This document shows, piece by piece, positions 53,432-62,544 of a DNA stretch of 64,000 bases. The position numbers were made by a program, and so were the translations under genes. The notes beneath the pieces were generated by a model, which made no database searches, was not told the origin of the DNA, and saw nothing but the letters and a program-made list of their open reading frames with translations. Numbering within the stretch: the first letter of the stretch is position 1; every line of letters begins with the position of its first letter. The stretch is from an uncultured Alphaproteobacteria bacterium (lineage in GTDB: Bacteria; Pseudomonadota; Alphaproteobacteria; RF32; CAG-239): contig CAJTJB010000001.1 of the NCBI GenBank assembly GCA_910576955.1, positions 62,001 to 126,000 on the forward strand, in the 5' to 3' direction.

Positions 53432-55915
53432 TCAGATTTTGGGCATAATGAACGGTTTGGGAGACGACCAGTCGTCGTTTTGCCCTTGGCGAATGTATAA
53501 ATTCAGCCAATCGCGGAATTTAATTTCTTCCAGAGCCGGATTTTCAAAAGATTCCCAGCGGCTGTTCAGATTGGAATATTTCGGCCAATACATTTCCACG
53601 GTTTCTTTGTCGATAAAACAAAAATATTTGGCATATGCCTTATATGTGTCGGCGATGTTGTCCGATGTTTTGATATTCAGGCTTTCTAAAAAACGGCGGC
53701 AAATAAATGTTTCCACACACTCGCTTTTAAAGATGTCAAAACGGCTTTTTCCGTTTGTATCCGGAGTATAGGCATCTTCCGGAATATCCCAATATCGCAT
53801 TACATCTTCTATCCTCCCGAATAAAAACATATCCGACACGCCGTAAAGGCGGTTTTTAAATGAGTTAAAAGACAGAGCTATCAGCCTTTCTTTTAGCTCG
53901 GTCACATCCGTATCCAACGGGAACTGCCGGCTGACATTAAATAAAAATTCTATGATATTCGGCGCATAAAGCCGTTGGTCCGTTCTTGTTTTCAAAACAT
54001 ATTTACAGCCCAGTTCTTTGGCTCTTTGCAAACCGTTTTTTGTGGTTATCACCTGTTTGTTAATATTGGCAGCACCACCCGCCACAGGCGCTGACAGCAC
54101 GACATCTACGCCTAATTTTTTTATTTTGGCAATTTGACCGGCGTTTTCGGTATTCCACGTTGAAAGGATGATGACAACATTGGCGTTATTGCTTAAAAAC
54201 GTTTTCATATATATTAACAGGGTTTCGTATGTGAAATCATAATCCGTATATAACGGTCCCTGCATGATAACGGCGGTTTTGGCGCTGAAATACCTGTCGC
54301 TTTGCAAGGCATAATTTTCAGAAAATGCGGGAAGTTTCCGGAAATAATAAAAATCCCGGTTATACTCTAACGGCACTTTTGAGGCATATATACACTGCTG
54401 AAAAGAGGGCTTGCAAAGTTTCAATTTGGTTTTTAACTTGATGGTTTTATTAAACAGGGTTAATTTATAGGTTTTGCGCCCCGGGGAATATTCCGTTTTA
54501 AATCCGAATAATTTTTTGTGCTTTTTATTCTTTTTCAACTTGTAAGACTTTTGATTGATGAGCATTTGCGCGGCAACACATCGCATTTGTATCTTTTCAA
54601 GATTTTCGGAAGTCGTATTATTAAAGTTGCGATAATAAAACAATACTTCCGGCAAATTATAAAGTTTCGTAACACCGGCAAGCCTTAACCACAGGGAATA
54701 ATCTTCCGCCGGCGTAAAAATCTCTTCATAACGGATGTTATTATCGGTTAAGACCGACCGCCTTATCATCGTGCAGGGATGATGCAGCGGGCAGCACAGC
54801 GAAGTCGACAACATCTTTTTTATTTCATCATCCGTCAGCGGACGTTTGACTATGCTGTTATCGCTCATTAACGTATGCTGGCAGCCGCATACGCCGTATT
54901 CCGGGTTGGCATCAAGAAAATTTATTTCTTTTTCAAACCGTTCGGGCAAGGAGATGTCATCATGGTCCATAATTGCCAAATATTTTCCTTTTGCCATATC
55001 AACAAGTTTGTTGCGGCTCGCGGAAATTCCGAGATTTTGTTCATTTCTCATATATTTGATACGTTTATCTTTATATCGGCTGATAATCTCTTCACAATTT
55101 TTATCTTGCGGGCAGTCATCCAAAATTAAAAATTCAAAATCACGGAATGTTTGCGCTAAAATACTCTCTATCGCCTCTTTGAGGTACATCGGGTTGGTTT
55201 TATAAACCGGCATTAAGACAGATACATAGGGGCGGATGTTTTCGTTATCTCCTGTTTTGATTGTCATTTCATTTTCCTTCAAAAAATTTTGTTGAGCCAT
55301 ATATTCGCTTGGATAACTTCTGGACCACGAAATTCCGGTTTTGACTATTTCTGCCGGTGTTCCCGCAAGTATGCAACCGGATATTGAAAATTGAGAATTA
55401 ACCAAACTGCGGGCAGCAATAACGCTGTTTGACCCGATTTCGCTGTTGCCTAAAATCATAACATCTTCGCAAATCCAGATATTATTCTCCATGCGGATTT
55501 TATTTTTAGCATTCAGCACCTTATGGGTTTTGGTATCGTAAATTGTGTGCATATCGCTGCTGTAAACTTTGGTATTGCGGGCAAACAAGACGTTATTGCC
55601 GATATGGATGTTTGACGCTGTTTCAGTGAGGTTGAAGTTGGTGCCGTTGCTGGAAAAATCGTTGCCGATATAAAGGCGGGCATTTTCGCCCATCAATACG
55701 GTTATTGAGGCGTGTACATAAATTTTTCCGATTTCCGCTACCGCATGGTTGCCATAAAAACAGATATTGCTTCCCACATCAAATACACCGCTGCCCTGAT
55801 GTATTCTGCACTCATTATTGCTGCCGTGAAAAATTATTTCCAGCCCTTTAACCTCTGAAACAAGCGTTTCAGTCTTGTCTTCGGAGATTAAAATTATCCG
55901 GTTGTTATCGCCCAT
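53432..55915 (-). CDS. Three-domain protein: LbH acyltransferase-like, GT2 glycosyltransferase, WavE-like
   Basis: 827 residues. Residues about 30-200 are left-handed beta-helix hexapeptide repeats of an O-acyltransferase type (IHIGNNVLFARNTKVYS, ILAGTPAEIVKTGISW). About 228-450 is a GT2 domain (VSVLMPVYKTNPMYLKEAI, LDDCPQD, IMDHDDISLPERFE). After a basic linker, about 550-800 is WavE-like (VIMQGPLYTDYDFTYET, IILSTW, VLKTRTDQRLY). It could make and decorate one surface glycan. All three domains keep typical motifs. Last gene of the operon. Confidence 0.75.
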   Translation of the reverse strand: MGDNNRIILISEDKTETLVSEVKGLEIIFHGSNNECRIHQGSGVFDVGSNICFYGNHAVAEIGKIYVHASITVLMGENARLYIGNDFSSNGTNFNLTETASNIHIGNNVLFARNTKVYSSDMHTIYDTKTHKVLNAKNKIRMENNIWICEDVMILGNSEIGSNSVIAARSLVNSQFSISGCILAGTPAEIVKTGISWSRSYPSEYMAQQNFLKENEMTIKTGDNENIRPYVSVLMPVYKTNPMYLKEAIESILAQTFRDFEFLILDDCPQDKNCEEIISRYKDKRIKYMRNEQNLGISASRNKLVDMAKGKYLAIMDHDDISLPERFEKEINFLDANPEYGVCGCQHTLMSDNSIVKRPLTDDEIKKMLSTSLCCPLHHPCTMIRRSVLTDNNIRYEEIFTPAEDYSLWLRLAGVTKLYNLPEVLFYYRNFNNTTSENLEKIQMRCVAAQMLINQKSYKLKKNKKHKKLFGFKTEYSPGRKTYKLTLFNKTIKLKTKLKLCKPSFQQCIYASKVPLEYNRDFYYFRKLPAFSENYALQSDRYFSAKTAVIMQGPLYTDYDFTYETLLIYMKTFLSNNANVVIILSTWNTENAGQIAKIKKLGVDVVLSAPVAGGAANINKQVITTKNGLQRAKELGCKYVLKTRTDQRLYAPNIIEFLFNVSRQFPLDTDVTELKERLIALSFNSFKNRLYGVSDMFLFGRIEDVMRYWDIPEDAYTPDTNGKSRFDIFKSECVETFICRRFLESLNIKTSDNIADTYKAYAKYFCFIDKETVEMYWPKYSNLNSRWESFENPALEEIKFRDWLNLYIRQGQNDDWSSPKPFIMPKI

Positions 55916-55923
55916 TATTGTTT

Positions 55924-56247
55924 CTACCCCTCGTATTTATCATTATTTGCCCCCGGGAGCTTGACAACGACATTAACGGTGTTATTTTCAAGCGCTTCAA
56001 AATCGGTCGAGTCATTCGGCTGCATAACGATAATATCTCCCGCTGCATATTCTTTGCCGTTCATCCGGACTTTGCCTGAAACGATACAGGTGTATTCGGT
56101 GGCGATTTTATGATGATGCCGCCCCTCATAATCGCCTTTTTTGTAGGTTTTGACGGCAACTTCAACTGCGTTGGTTTTAAACAGGCTCGGTTCAAAATTG
56201 CCGATAAACCAGCCTTTGGACATTTCATCTAATTTTGCTACTTTCAT
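55924..56247 (-). CDS. Small cupin protein
   Basis: 107 residues, single cupin beta barrel. Metal ligands are recognisable: EGRHHHKIATEYTCIVSG (His-x-His and Glu) and a second strand with D and N. Cupins of this size act as sugar-nucleotide isomerases, epimerases or binders. GGAGG lies ahead of the ATG. Its start shares a base with the stop of the nucleotidyltransferase gene, so it is co-translated. Confidence 0.75.
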   Translation of the reverse strand: MKVAKLDEMSKGWFIGNFEPSLFKTNAVEVAVKTYKKGDYEGRHHHKIATEYTCIVSGKVRMNGKEYAAGDIIVMQPNDSTDFEALENNTVNVVVKLPGANNDKYEG

Positions 56248-56978
56248 CAGTCATTACCTCCTTTGCGATGGGAAAGATAATTTTCATACATCTGATAATT
56301 GGAAAACGAGATATAATCTTTGCGGGGGATTTCATATGTTCCGATTTTCTTTTGTTCCAATATCAATTCGTTATAGGTGGCGCTGATATAATAAAGACCG
56401 TTGGTGGCGGCGTCTTTTTCAATCACGGAAAAGCAGGCTCTGACAAACTCGCTGCCTTTTTTATAATAATAACAACCCGCGGTCGCGTTATCCGATATCG
56501 GGCGTTTTTCACTAGTTTCGGTTACAAGCCCCGTTTTATCTTGCGCAACAAAACTCCACCGCGGATGAACGGATTTGAAAGTCAGGATGCCGCCATCCAG
56601 TTTGCGGGTGCGAAAATCGGCAATCGCAGTGTCTATATTTGTTTTGACAAGCTGGTCGCCATTGATAATTAAAAGCTCTTCGTCATTGTTTATCTCTTCA
56701 ATGGCAAACAGCGCCGTGCACACAGCACCTTTGGTAAGGTTTTCGACCGTGATAATTTTAACTTCCGGACAGAGAATTTTCATCATATCGCCCAGAAAAA
56801 ACTTTTCCTGATCTTCCTTGCGGATAATGGAAATAATGTTATTGCCGAGATTCTTCAGGGAATCAACAACACGCTGGATAATCGGTTTGTTTTGAATTTC
56901 AAGAAGGTATTTGGGATATGAGTGCCCTTGGGCTTCAAAATCTTTATTGGCTCCCGCCATTAAAATTACGATATTCAT
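56247..56978 (-). CDS. Sugar-phosphate nucleotidyltransferase-like protein (2)
   Basis: 243 residues, GT-A fold nucleotidyltransferase. The N-terminal loop is degenerate (IVILMAGANKDFEAQGHSYPKYLLEI instead of GxGTRxxPxxxxKP), but the lysine of PKYLLEIQNKPII and LLIINGDQ with a DQL/metal aspartate are present. It resembles the first gene of the operon, suggesting a duplication. ATG at 56978 follows AGGGAGG, one base after the stop of the HAD gene; an upstream start is less likely. Confidence 0.65.
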   Translation of the reverse strand: MNIVILMAGANKDFEAQGHSYPKYLLEIQNKPIIQRVVDSLKNLGNNIISIIRKEDQEKFFLGDMMKILCPEVKIITVENLTKGAVCTALFAIEEINNDEELLIINGDQLVKTNIDTAIADFRTRKLDGGILTFKSVHPRWSFVAQDKTGLVTETSEKRPISDNATAGCYYYKKGSEFVRACFSVIEKDAATNGLYYISATYNELILEQKKIGTYEIPRKDYISFSNYQMYENYLSHRKGGND

Positions 56979-56979
56979 T

Positions 56980-57624
56980 TTATGCTGCCTCCCTTTGCGC
57001 CTGTTCAATTTCATCTATGCGAAAACGTATATTTCGGTAATTCACGTCATAAACCGTATCCACCTTGAGCAAATGCGCCCCGCTCGCCAGGGCTGCTTTC
57101 ACGCCGTTAGGGTTATCTTCAACAATCAGGCATTCTTCGGGCAATAGTCCTAAACGGGCGATAGCCGTGTTATAAATTTCGGGGTCGGGTTTAGACTTGC
57201 TGACATCTTGGTTTGAGAGGGTGAAATCCATATACTTCATCAAATCCGCCTTGCCCAGCATCATATCTATGGTGATACGCACCGAATTTGACCCCAGAGC
57301 CAGCTTGTAGCCCTCCGCCTTGAGCCTTGACAATGCGTATTGGTGGCAAAACAACGGCTTGCATTTCATATAGACATGCTGCATTGTATAAATTTGCTTC
57401 ATTTGGTTGATAAACTTGTGCAGCCCTTTGGGAAGCCCACGCTCCATTGAAAGCATCTCCAGTTTCTTTTTGGTCGGCAACCCGTCAAACGTTACCAGAT
57501 GGTCATAGCGCGAGATTTTGTAGCCAAAGAGCTCCAAAGCCTGATTCAGCGCCTCATAGTGCCAATCTTTAGCCTCTATCAGCACACCGTCCATATCAAA
57601 AATAATCGCTTTAATTTTTGCCAT
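56980..57624 (-). CDS. HAD-superfamily hydrolase (beta-phosphoglucomutase-like)
   Basis: 214 residues. Motif I IIFDMDGVLIE has the nucleophilic aspartate; motif II is ALGSNSV; motif III/IV is VSKSKPDPEIYN and CLIVEDNPNGVKAA. The cap is helical, as in beta-phosphoglucomutase and HAD phosphatases. ATG at 57624 follows AAAGGAA; the open frame extends further but without a ribosome site. It overlaps the previous gene by 14 bases. Probably a sugar phosphatase or phosphomutase for the neighbouring nucleotidyltransferases. Confidence 0.8.
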   Translation of the reverse strand: MAKIKAIIFDMDGVLIEAKDWHYEALNQALELFGYKISRYDHLVTFDGLPTKKKLEMLSMERGLPKGLHKFINQMKQIYTMQHVYMKCKPLFCHQYALSRLKAEGYKLALGSNSVRITIDMMLGKADLMKYMDFTLSNQDVSKSKPDPEIYNTAIARLGLLPEECLIVEDNPNGVKAALASGAHLLKVDTVYDVNYRNIRFRIDEIEQAQREAA

Positions 57625-58240
57625 AAAAAAATTCCTTTGCTGTTTGCGGGGTATCGGTGCAGAGCAGTAAATCATTACTCTTAACGCTTTTGCACTGCCT
57701 GATAATTTCCCATTGATTAGAGTTTTCCCTTTTGTGCAAGTCTGCCGAGACAATGCAAACTTTTTTACCGGAAGTTATGATTTCATCAATTTCCGCTGCC
57801 GAAAACCAATCCGAATAAAAGCTGTCAAGCCATATTCCCGCTGCGTTTTCCGCCAATACCGGCGTGGGCATAATGTCACTTTTACCGGTGAAGACTTTTA
57901 GCCCCGCGTTTAATTGAACCACCATATCCGGAACAGACATATCAAACGTAAAATAATTGGTATGATTATACTTCGAAAGCAGCGCTTTTATTGCTTTTCC
58001 CTGCCCGTCTGCCTTAATGTTCAGTGCTAAAGGAAGATTGCGCCCGTCCATTATCTGCAGCACTTCTTCAAACGACATTTCATTACCTTTGGGCATATCG
58101 TGCGAGATGACGATTTTGCCGCATATGTCGCGTAAATCGGTTTCTGTTCCAAAACCGGACGAAAACGAACGGATAAACGCCTCTTTAGTGTTGCGCTCCT
58201 CCGGGGTGTGCCATAAACCGCGATGTGACAATATCTGCAT
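57611..58240 (-). CDS. Glycerophosphodiester phosphodiesterase-like protein
   Basis: 209 residues. The start LSHRGLWHTPEERNT and the motif ETDLRDICGKIVISHD match the GDPD/PI-PLC TIM barrel with His and Glu-x-Asp. It lacks a signal peptide, so it works in the cytoplasm. It is coupled to the nucleotidyltransferase gene by TAATG. A role in a phosphodiester-bearing glycan is suggested by the operon, not proved. Confidence 0.78.
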   Translation of the reverse strand: MQILSHRGLWHTPEERNTKEAFIRSFSSGFGTETDLRDICGKIVISHDMPKGNEMSFEEVLQIMDGRNLPLALNIKADGQGKAIKALLSKYNHTNYFTFDMSVPDMVVQLNAGLKVFTGKSDIMPTPVLAENAAGIWLDSFYSDWFSAAEIDEIITSGKKVCIVSADLHKRENSNQWEIIRQCKSVKSNDLLLCTDTPQTAKEFFYGKN

Positions 58241-58986
58241 TATTTCACCTTTTGAGATACGGGATGATTTAAGAAAAATTCCAAATCTTTCGGTATGCCA
58301 AGCCCGTACATGCCGTTATATTCTTCCCCTATGCCGTATATGCCGATTTTTTGCCCTCTTTTAATTAAATAGTTATAACAAGGGCAGGTATAGAACTCGT
58401 TATTAACGCGGATGTCGTCTTGTATCATCTGTTCGGCGGAACTGACTAAATCTTTTCCGTGTTTGAAATTAAAAATGCCGACGGTCGCATCTTTAGAAAT
58501 CACCTTCTTTTCCGCCGTTTCGATTACGAACCCGTTTGCATCGGTTTTTGCGTATGACCATTTCGGGTCATCGGCTTTCATTGTCATTATCAGCCCGTCT
58601 AAATTATTGCTATCCATACAGCTCAAGTAATCGTTAATATCAAAATCTATGAATTGGTCCGAATTTGCGGTCATCAGCGGCTCATCATTATCTATCAGCG
58701 ATTTTGCTTTCAAAACTGTGCAAACTTGCCCTTCGGTGATGCCGTCTATGCCGATAATCTCGACATTTTCGGCATATGATTTTAATTTTTCGGTCAAACC
58801 ATACTCTTTGATATGTTGGTTTTGGCAGATAAATATGAAACGGTGTTCGCGTTTGGGTGTCAGATTTTCGACAACAACTTGTATCATCGGCTTGCCATGA
58901 ACGGGAATCAGGGGTTTTGGGTCTTTGTAGCCGGCATCGGCAAAGCGGCTGCCGCGCCCGGCCATCGGTATCACAATATTTAACAT
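58240..58986 (-). CDS. Sugar-phosphate nucleotidyltransferase (1)
   Basis: 248 residues with MLNIVIPMAGRGSRFADAGY (nucleotide loop) and DPKPLIPVHGKPMIQ. LMTANSDQFIDFD carries the metal aspartate. It activates a sugar or polyol phosphate as a nucleotide diphosphate. It is the first gene of a tightly coupled operon of six genes ending at 53432. Confidence 0.8.
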   Translation of the reverse strand: MLNIVIPMAGRGSRFADAGYKDPKPLIPVHGKPMIQVVVENLTPKREHRFIFICQNQHIKEYGLTEKLKSYAENVEIIGIDGITEGQVCTVLKAKSLIDNDEPLMTANSDQFIDFDINDYLSCMDSNNLDGLIMTMKADDPKWSYAKTDANGFVIETAEKKVISKDATVGIFNFKHGKDLVSSAEQMIQDDIRVNNEFYTCPCYNYLIKRGQKIGIYGIGEEYNGMYGLGIPKDLEFFLNHPVSQKVK

Positions 58987-59061
58987 TTCAATCCTTTATA
59001 AACTATCGTTTATTGCTACATACGGGTAAATTGCCCATAAAAAACATGATTGTTTTGTCTG

Positions 59062-59089
59062 TATATATAAACTTAATATCTAATTACAA
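59062..59089 (-). promoter_or_regulatory. Putative promoter of the glycan operon
   Basis: Minus strand TTGTAA, 16 nt, TATATA, about 75 bases ahead of the first ATG. Confidence 0.4.
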
Positions 59090-59105
59090 GGGTTGATAAC
59101 AAAAA

Positions 59106-59145
59106 AAATTACAACTTTTACAAACAATAGTTCAAGTTGTAATTT
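59106..59145 (-). terminator. Intrinsic terminator of the DUF697 transcript
   Basis: AAATTACAACTT/AAGTTGTAATTT 12-bp stem with TTTTTTTGTT on the minus strand. Confidence 0.85.
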
Positions 59146-59193
59146 ATCACTTTCAGCACCGGAGAAATCAGACGGCAATTTTATATCGTTATA

Positions 59194-60153
59194 TTATGGT
59201 TTCAGCGGGCGAAAAGCATATCGAACGGCGTAGCCGATTGCCCCTAACGTGCAGCAGGGAATGGCAATTCCGATGATTTTTCCCGCCAGCCACGCCCCTA
59301 TGCCGCCGAACATTGCAATTGCAGTTTGGTTTTTATCGGCAATTTGTTTTATTCCTCTTGCCAAGAGGACTGAAGCGGCTATAACCGCCATTCCGAAAAC
59401 AAAAACGCAAACAAAGCTTTTGACACTTAATCTCACCTGATAAACTTTTGCTATTTCGCATAACATTTTTGCAAAAGCGGCAACGGTTAACAGATAATCC
59501 CAGCTCCAGCGCGGAGAAACAAAATTTCCGATACCCGCCGTTTTAGAATATTTTTCAATGATTGCATCCGCTTTATCGTCCATTTCATTTAATATGGTTT
59601 CTTCGTAGGCGGCGACAATCGTTTTATTATCCTTACAGGTAACAAACTTTTTCGCAAGCTCGGTCTTTTGAAACGCTGGAAGTTTTTGCGCCAATAAAAA
59701 CTTTTTGAGCCTTTCGGGCGCGAAAGATGTTATATTCTCCCTTATCCGCCCGCGCTTGTGCCACGCTGCCATGCAGACGACATCGCGCAGAAAACAACAC
59801 AAGATTAAAACAGCGGCGAGCGTATATCCTGCAAAAGAGAAAGAAAACGCTTTGTTTGCATTTGCCGGAAAATGCGCATACACATTGTATCCTGCCCAAA
59901 CAAACAGCAGCAGCCATATCAGCCCCACGCCGGTTTTGATGTATATATTATTTTGAATTTCGGCATACAGGCTTTCAAACTTATTATCCCATATCATTCG
60001 CCCAGCAGCCTCTCCGGTGTTTCTTATTCCTTTTTTTATGCCTTTTTGCGTTGATTTAGCCGCACCGCGCAGCATACCAGCCGCGCCTTTTCCGATATAT
60101 TTAAAAGGACGGCATATTGTCTTGCCTATATTTCGCATTATCTTGGTTGACAT
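59194..60153 (-). CDS. DUF697-like membrane protein
   Basis: 319 residues. A basic N-terminal amphipathic stretch is followed by two membrane segments near 75-130 and a C-terminal pair near 255-310. The segment AFAKMLCEIAKVYQVRLS and the glycine-rich last segments (AMFGGIGAWLAGKIIGIAIP) fit DUF697, found fused or next to GTPase-like proteins. The first 55 residues are lysine- and arginine-rich. Role unknown. Confidence 0.55.
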   Translation of the reverse strand: MSTKIMRNIGKTICRPFKYIGKGAAGMLRGAAKSTQKGIKKGIRNTGEAAGRMIWDNKFESLYAEIQNNIYIKTGVGLIWLLLFVWAGYNVYAHFPANANKAFSFSFAGYTLAAVLILCCFLRDVVCMAAWHKRGRIRENITSFAPERLKKFLLAQKLPAFQKTELAKKFVTCKDNKTIVAAYEETILNEMDDKADAIIEKYSKTAGIGNFVSPRWSWDYLLTVAAFAKMLCEIAKVYQVRLSVKSFVCVFVFGMAVIAASVLLARGIKQIADKNQTAIAMFGGIGAWLAGKIIGIAIPCCTLGAIGYAVRYAFRPLKP

Positions 60154-60260
60154 TTTTGTGTTCCGTTGCTGTTTTATTATTCAAGTTATACGCAGTATAC
60201 TCAAATTTCGGGATATTTGAAAGATAGACAAAGGGACTATAAAAAAACGGCTTAACGGGC

Positions 60261-60698
60261 TCAATATCTTTGAGGTTTGAACGCTTGGGCAAAGGTGTAT
60301 TTTTCCATACCGTTAATGGCGGTTATGTTCGGATTACGGAGAATTTCTTTGAGCTCGGTTGTGCTGAAAGTGCTACGCTCATCCGCCCCATCCACAAAAG
60401 CATTGATATTTCCCGACGCCGCGGCAATATAGCGCGCTGAAGCAATACGCCAGATGCGGGTGATTTCTTCCCCGACTTCATTGACTTTGCCGTCGAGCCC
60501 CAGCGCAATCAGCGCCTGACCGCACGGCGTGTCATCCAACATTTGGGCCTTTGCATTTTCCCGAACAAACTTTAGAGCGTTTTCTTTATTGCGGTTTGTC
60601 GGCATATAGCTCACGCTGTATACGACTGCCCCGTCAGGAGCGGTTGAAACATCGCCGCTTTCTGCAATTTCAAAAGCTTTAGCGAGCACTTGTTCCAT
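60261..60698 (-). CDS. Hypothetical protein
   Basis: 145 residues, soluble, mixed alpha-beta. No family recognised. The middle has VGEEITRIWRIASARYIAAASG and the end ELKEILRNPNITAINGMEKY. Its start overlaps the end of the phosphoesterase gene, so they are likely co-transcribed. Confidence 0.55.
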   Translation of the reverse strand: MEQVLAKAFEIAESGDVSTAPDGAVVYSVSYMPTNRNKENALKFVRENAKAQMLDDTPCGQALIALGLDGKVNEVGEEITRIWRIASARYIAAASGNINAFVDGADERSTFSTTELKEILRNPNITAINGMEKYTFAQAFKPQRY

Positions 60699-61848
60699 CT
60701 TTTTGCGGCTTTAAATTAAAGACTGTAATTTCAGATGGCGCAAACAGGCGCATCGGAGGACCCCAATATCTGGTACCGCGGGAAACGTACATATTTATGC
60801 CGTTACGTTGATAAAATCCGGCAAGGATACCCTCATTTGCCTGTTTAACAAAAAAGTGAAACGGGAAAATCTGTCCGCCGTGCGTATGTCCGGAAATCAT
60901 CATATCGATTTTATCGCCGGACATTTCTTCCAGAACTTTCGGCGTATGCGACAACAACATCACATAGTTTTCTTTTTCGGCCTTATACAACGCATTGTCA
61001 ATCTTTATCGGCATTTTATATGACGTTGCGGCGTTTATATCCGGTATGCCGGCAATATAAAGCCCTGTTGAACCGATTTGAGCGCCGTAATTATTCAGAA
61101 AATTTAATCCCATTTCGCCGAACTTCATTCCCCAGCCCATTGCGCCAACATAAAATTCGTGATTGCCTAAAGTGACGTAAGCGCCATATTTTGCCTTTAA
61201 ATTTTTCAGCTCTTCCATCTGCTTATACAGGTTCTTCGGCGTATTATCAATAATATCGCCAACCAATACAATCACATCCGGATTCAGGGCATTGACACGG
61301 TCTACAATGTTTTTCACGTTTTCCGGCTTGACATCAACATCAATATGCAAGTCTGACAGCATTACGACTTTTGTTTCTTCTTTAATTTTGGGCGAAACGA
61401 TGTCATATGTTTTAACGGCGGCGTCTTTTTCTGCCTCATATACGGCATACAAGCACACCAATAAACAAAATACGGCGGTTATGATATTGATTTTTTTTAA
61501 GAGCGGCGGATTTTTCATTTCCTCAACCGGCGCACGGCGTATTACATCAATCACCACCCACAGCGTATCCCGCAGAATCGTGATAACAAACAAAAAGAAG
61601 ACAAAACCGAAAAGGAAATATAAGGCTTTGGTTAAATATATCAGGCTGCCGCTCAGGTCATTATGGCGCAGGGCAAAACCGATAAACGGCGCACTCCAGC
61701 CCAAAACCAAAAACAGAAAGAAGCTTATTTTTGCAGCCAAACCATAGTCGCCATAGCCCACATATGTTTTATAGGTGATGGCAATAACCGACACGGCGAC
61801 AATTATAAATGCTAACATTGCAGGCATTTTCTTTCTCCTTTCGGACAT
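60679..61848 (-). CDS. Membrane-bound metallophosphoesterase (YkuE/YaeI-like)
   Basis: 389 residues: four to five membrane segments in the first 145 residues, then a calcineurin-like domain with the metal motifs MLSDLHID, VGDIIDN, LGNHEFY, and ISGHTHGGQIFPFHF. The active site probably faces the periplasm. Relatives hydrolyse lipid-linked substrates such as UDP-diacylglucosamine analogues; the substrate is not shown here. Confidence 0.85.
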   Translation of the reverse strand: MSERRKKMPAMLAFIIVAVSVIAITYKTYVGYGDYGLAAKISFFLFLVLGWSAPFIGFALRHNDLSGSLIYLTKALYFLFGFVFFLFVITILRDTLWVVIDVIRRAPVEEMKNPPLLKKINIITAVFCLLVCLYAVYEAEKDAAVKTYDIVSPKIKEETKVVMLSDLHIDVDVKPENVKNIVDRVNALNPDVIVLVGDIIDNTPKNLYKQMEELKNLKAKYGAYVTLGNHEFYVGAMGWGMKFGEMGLNFLNNYGAQIGSTGLYIAGIPDINAATSYKMPIKIDNALYKAEKENYVMLLSHTPKVLEEMSGDKIDMMISGHTHGGQIFPFHFFVKQANEGILAGFYQRNGINMYVSRGTRYWGPPMRLFAPSEITVFNLKPQKDGTSAR

Positions 61849-61856
61849 TTTTACAA

Positions 61857-62414
61857 TCAGGCTTCAGCAGCTTGCGGCTCTGCCGTTTTAGAGGCGGTTT
61901 TAGCAGCGGCAGATTTGCGCGTTGTTAAAGTGCGGCGGCGAACAGGCTTTTTAACCTCCAGTTCTTGCGCCGGCTTTTCCTCGGGTTCGTTGATTTCAAC
62001 TACCGTAAATGATTTTGCCGTTTCCGCTGCCGGAAGCGTTTCAACATAGCCGTTTGCTGCCGGTGTTACTTCTGCAGGTTCGCTGCGTTCTTCCGGCGCA
62101 GTTTGAGCCGTTTCCGCAGTGTTATCCTCTGCCTTGCTTTGCTGCATTTGGCTATCCTGCCGGCTCTGACGGCGTTCATTGATATCGGTCACGATTTTGC
62201 GGTAATGCTCGGCATATTGGCGATAAACTTCCATCTCAACATAATTGCCGCCGCTTTGCGCCTCTTTGGCAAGGTCATTGTACCGACGGATTAAATCCAA
62301 CGCCGTACCGCTGATTTTACCGGCAATGCTGACGCTGTCAAATTTATAATTCAGGGTATAACCATTATTATTGTTGTTATTCCCATTACGAAATCTGTTA
62401 TTTTGTTTTTTCAT
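61857..62414 (-). CDS. DUF4167 protein
   Basis: 185 residues. The N-terminal third holds the DUF4167 core (VSIAGKISGTALDLIRRYNDLA, then GNYVEMEVYRQYAEHY), preceded by an asparagine-rich run. The rest is low-complexity, acidic and alanine/lysine-rich, ending in a basic tail. The family is confined mainly to alphaproteobacteria and often lies beside prmC, as here. A role in RNA or ribosome processes is only assumed. Confidence 0.8.
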   Translation of the reverse strand: MKKQNNRFRNGNNNNNNGYTLNYKFDSVSIAGKISGTALDLIRRYNDLAKEAQSGGNYVEMEVYRQYAEHYRKIVTDINERRQSRQDSQMQQSKAEDNTAETAQTAPEERSEPAEVTPAANGYVETLPAAETAKSFTVVEINEPEEKPAQELEVKKPVRRRTLTTRKSAAAKTASKTAEPQAAEA

Positions 62415-62478
62415 ATATTCCTACACTCACAACAGAGCTTTTGCCCTGTTACCATTAACATTAAAAAAGGAAATCAAA

Positions 62479-62500
62479 ATGCGCCTCTCATCCTGCGCAT
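62479..62500 (-). terminator. Possible terminator after prmC
   Basis: ATGCGC/GCGCAT stem with TTTGATTT downstream on the minus strand. It is a modest signal. Confidence 0.4.
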
Positions 62501-62544
62501 CAAATACAGAGCAGATATTAACGGCTAAAATTTATTTTTGCAAC

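Noticed and set aside
49006..57050. Spacer 10 shares 15 bases (CCTGTTCAATTTCAT) with the HAD gene end near 57000
   Set aside because: The match is only half the spacer and at its PAM-distal end, so it is not a plausible self-target.
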